From contig JAFTXL010000009.1 in NCBI GenBank assembly GCA_017464985.1, positions 1-6,345 of the forward strand: DNA of 6,345 nt, read 5' to 3'. Position 1 is the stretch's first letter, and each line of letters starts with the position of its first letter. The position numbers were made by a program, and so were the translations under genes. Under the pieces are notes generated by a model, which was not told the origin of the DNA, did not search any database, and was given only the letters and a program-made list of their open reading frames with translations. Below, piece by piece: positions 5,822 to 6,345 of this stretch. This stretch comes from Clostridia bacterium. Lineage in GTDB: Bacteria; Bacillota_A; Clostridia; UBA1212.

Positions 5822-6079
5822 CTTTTATTATTTCTAACAATGTATGAAAAAATTAAACTTACTACAACAAATATCGCAACAAGCATCCAGCGCCAAACCG
5901 CCACTTTGTCGCCTTTTTGAAATAAATCAAAATCATATTTTTTCTTTGTTAACCGAACAATTAATCAACAAAACAATTAATGTGTAGTATATACCTTTGG
6001 GAATAAAATCGTACAACAGAGTAACTAAAATAAATAATATGATATTTGATACGCAAATATCACAATGGTATAATAAGCT
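5818..6079 (-). pseudogene. Possible frameshifted C-terminal remnant of a membrane protein
   Basis: Two overlapping open frames on the minus strand (6079-5933 and 5964-5818) join into one plausible product if one A is removed from the A6 run at 5943-5938. The joined product of about 85 residues has hydrophobic segments (NIILFILVTLLY, GIYYTLIVLLIN and RWMLVAIFVVVSLIFSYIV) separated by a charged loop (KYDFDLFQKGDKVAVW). The part around GDKVAVWRW uses GC-rich third positions like a real gene. Neither frame has a good start codon. The stop lies in the MarR operator repeat. The loop-then-RW-helix pattern vaguely recalls the C-terminus of MBOAT acyltransferases, but this is a guess. AT-rich DNA gives hydrophobic translations by chance, so it may be non-coding. 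Confidence 0.35.
6046..6074 (+). promoter_or_regulatory. Promoter of the helicase gene
   Basis: TTGATA (6046-6051) and a perfect TATAAT (6069-6074) are 17 bp apart, and TGG before the -10 makes it an extended -10 element. This is the strongest promoter match in the window. Transcription would start near 6081, leaving a 65-nt leader in which I see no known riboswitch. Confidence 0.75.
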
Positions 6080-6145
6080 CTAAATCCACCACATCGAAGA
6101 AAGCAAATCGGTGCAGACATAACCCCTGAAAGGATTAAGACAATA

Positions 6146-6345
6146 ATGAAAAAATTTGAAAACATCAGCTTTCATGGTACTTTCCGTAACTATCAACAAC
6201 ACGTACTCGATAATACAGAACAATATTTAAAGAATGGCAAAATCAATATCGTAGCCGCGCCAGGAAGCGGTAAAACCGTGCTCGGACTCGAACTGATTCG
6301 CAGAATCGGTGAACCATGTATCATACTATCCCCCACAACAGCAAT
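6146..6345 (+). CDS. N-terminus of a superfamily 2 DEAD/DEAH-type helicase, cut by the window edge
   Basis: The first 66 codons are visible. They show FHGTFRNYQQHVLDN (residues 9-23), which resembles the Q-like region where SF2 helicases start with a RxYQ motif. The Walker A motif APGSGKT follows at 38-44. The ILSPTTA segment (60-66) has the shape of motif Ia. This order and spacing is that of an SF2 helicase or helicase-like ATPase with a very short N-terminal extension. AAAGGA lies 11 nt before the ATG, slightly far but acceptable, and a near-consensus promoter is upstream. Motif II and the second RecA domain lie outside the window, so the subfamily (DNA repair, restriction or other defence role) cannot be told. 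Confidence 0.8.
   Translation, partial: MKKFENISFHGTFRNYQQHVLDNTEQYLKNGKINIVAAPGSGKTVLGLELIRRIGEPCIILSPTTA

Larger units (their letters stand above)
5768..5826. repeat. 59-bp inverted repeat carrying two operators at the MarR operon promoter
   Basis: Two 22-nt arms (5768-5789 and 5805-5826) are complementary except at one position, which would be a G-U pair in RNA. An inner CGTG/CACG stem flanks TTATAT. Each arm itself contains a GTTGA-N4-TCAAC palindrome: GTTGACAGTTCAAC (5772-5785) and GTTGAGCTGTCAAC (5809-5822), with centres 37 bp apart. This matches a pair of dimer sites for a repressor such as the adjacent MarR protein, or a DNA loop or cruciform. The operators are inferred, the repeat is seen directly. 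Confidence 0.75.

Noticed and set aside
5768..5826. Intrinsic terminator between the helicase side and the MarR gene
   Set aside because: The hairpin has an AT-rich base and only a broken T-run, and it contains the -35 and -10 boxes of the MarR promoter. An operator pair explains it better.
5841..5921. 26-codon plus-strand ORF starting ATGTATGAAAAA downstream of the possible rightward promoter
   Set aside because: There is no ribosome binding site and the composition is low-complexity polar. It is more simply explained as the antisense of the membrane-protein remnant.

Overview
The window looks like a chromosomal segment of a low-to-moderate-GC anaerobic Firmicute, probably class Clostridia. 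The evidence is the superoxide reductase plus rubredoxin pair, the clostridial-type 4Fe-4S protein, GGAGG-type ribosome binding sites before most genes, AT-rich intergenic DNA, and a DUF1700-type membrane protein of the kind common in gut clostridia. No rRNA, tRNA, CRISPR array, transposase or insertion sequence was seen.

Region 1 (1-1147) is read on the minus strand. A full-length Crp/Fnr-family regulator is followed by a DUF1700-type membrane protein that lacks its N-terminal domain. That gene overlaps the start of a further gene cut by the window edge. Region 2 (1082-2580, plus strand) diverges from the regulator. It holds a 4Fe-4S ferredoxin-like protein (frdX-like), then desulfoferrodoxin (superoxide reductase), rubredoxin and a terminator-like hairpin. 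This is an oxygen/reactive-species (possibly nitrosative) defence module: rubredoxin is the usual electron donor to superoxide reductase, and frdX-like genes are known partners of HcpR-type Crp/Fnr regulators. A GTTGA-N4-TCAAC palindrome lies between the two directions. It is centred 41.5 bp before the inferred frdX start site and just inside the regulator's own predicted transcript.

Region 3 (2581-3056) holds a small remnant-like ORF and a promoter driving a 71-residue two-helix membrane protein. Region 4 (3057-5830, minus strand) is a tightly packed operon of a MarR-family regulator, an iron-type alcohol dehydrogenase and a class 3 aldehyde dehydrogenase. The alcohol dehydrogenase is a pseudogene. 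It has lost about 50 residues with a frameshift near its N-terminus, and about 70-75 residues including two iron-ligand histidines further on, while its neighbours are intact. The operon promoter lies in a long inverted repeat carrying two more copies of GTTGA-N4-TCAAC, overlapping the -35 element and the start site.

Region 5 (5818-6345) holds what may be a frameshifted remnant of a membrane protein on the minus strand. It also has a near-consensus promoter and the first 66 codons of an SF2 helicase or helicase-like ATPase that runs off the window.

The main themes are (a) one palindromic operator sequence shared by a Crp/Fnr-frdX divergent promoter and a MarR-ADH-ALDH promoter, and (b) several partly deleted genes among intact ones, which suggests local gene decay. 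Nothing here is clearly a new defence or mobile system. The helicase at the right edge is the best pointer to accessory content outside the window.
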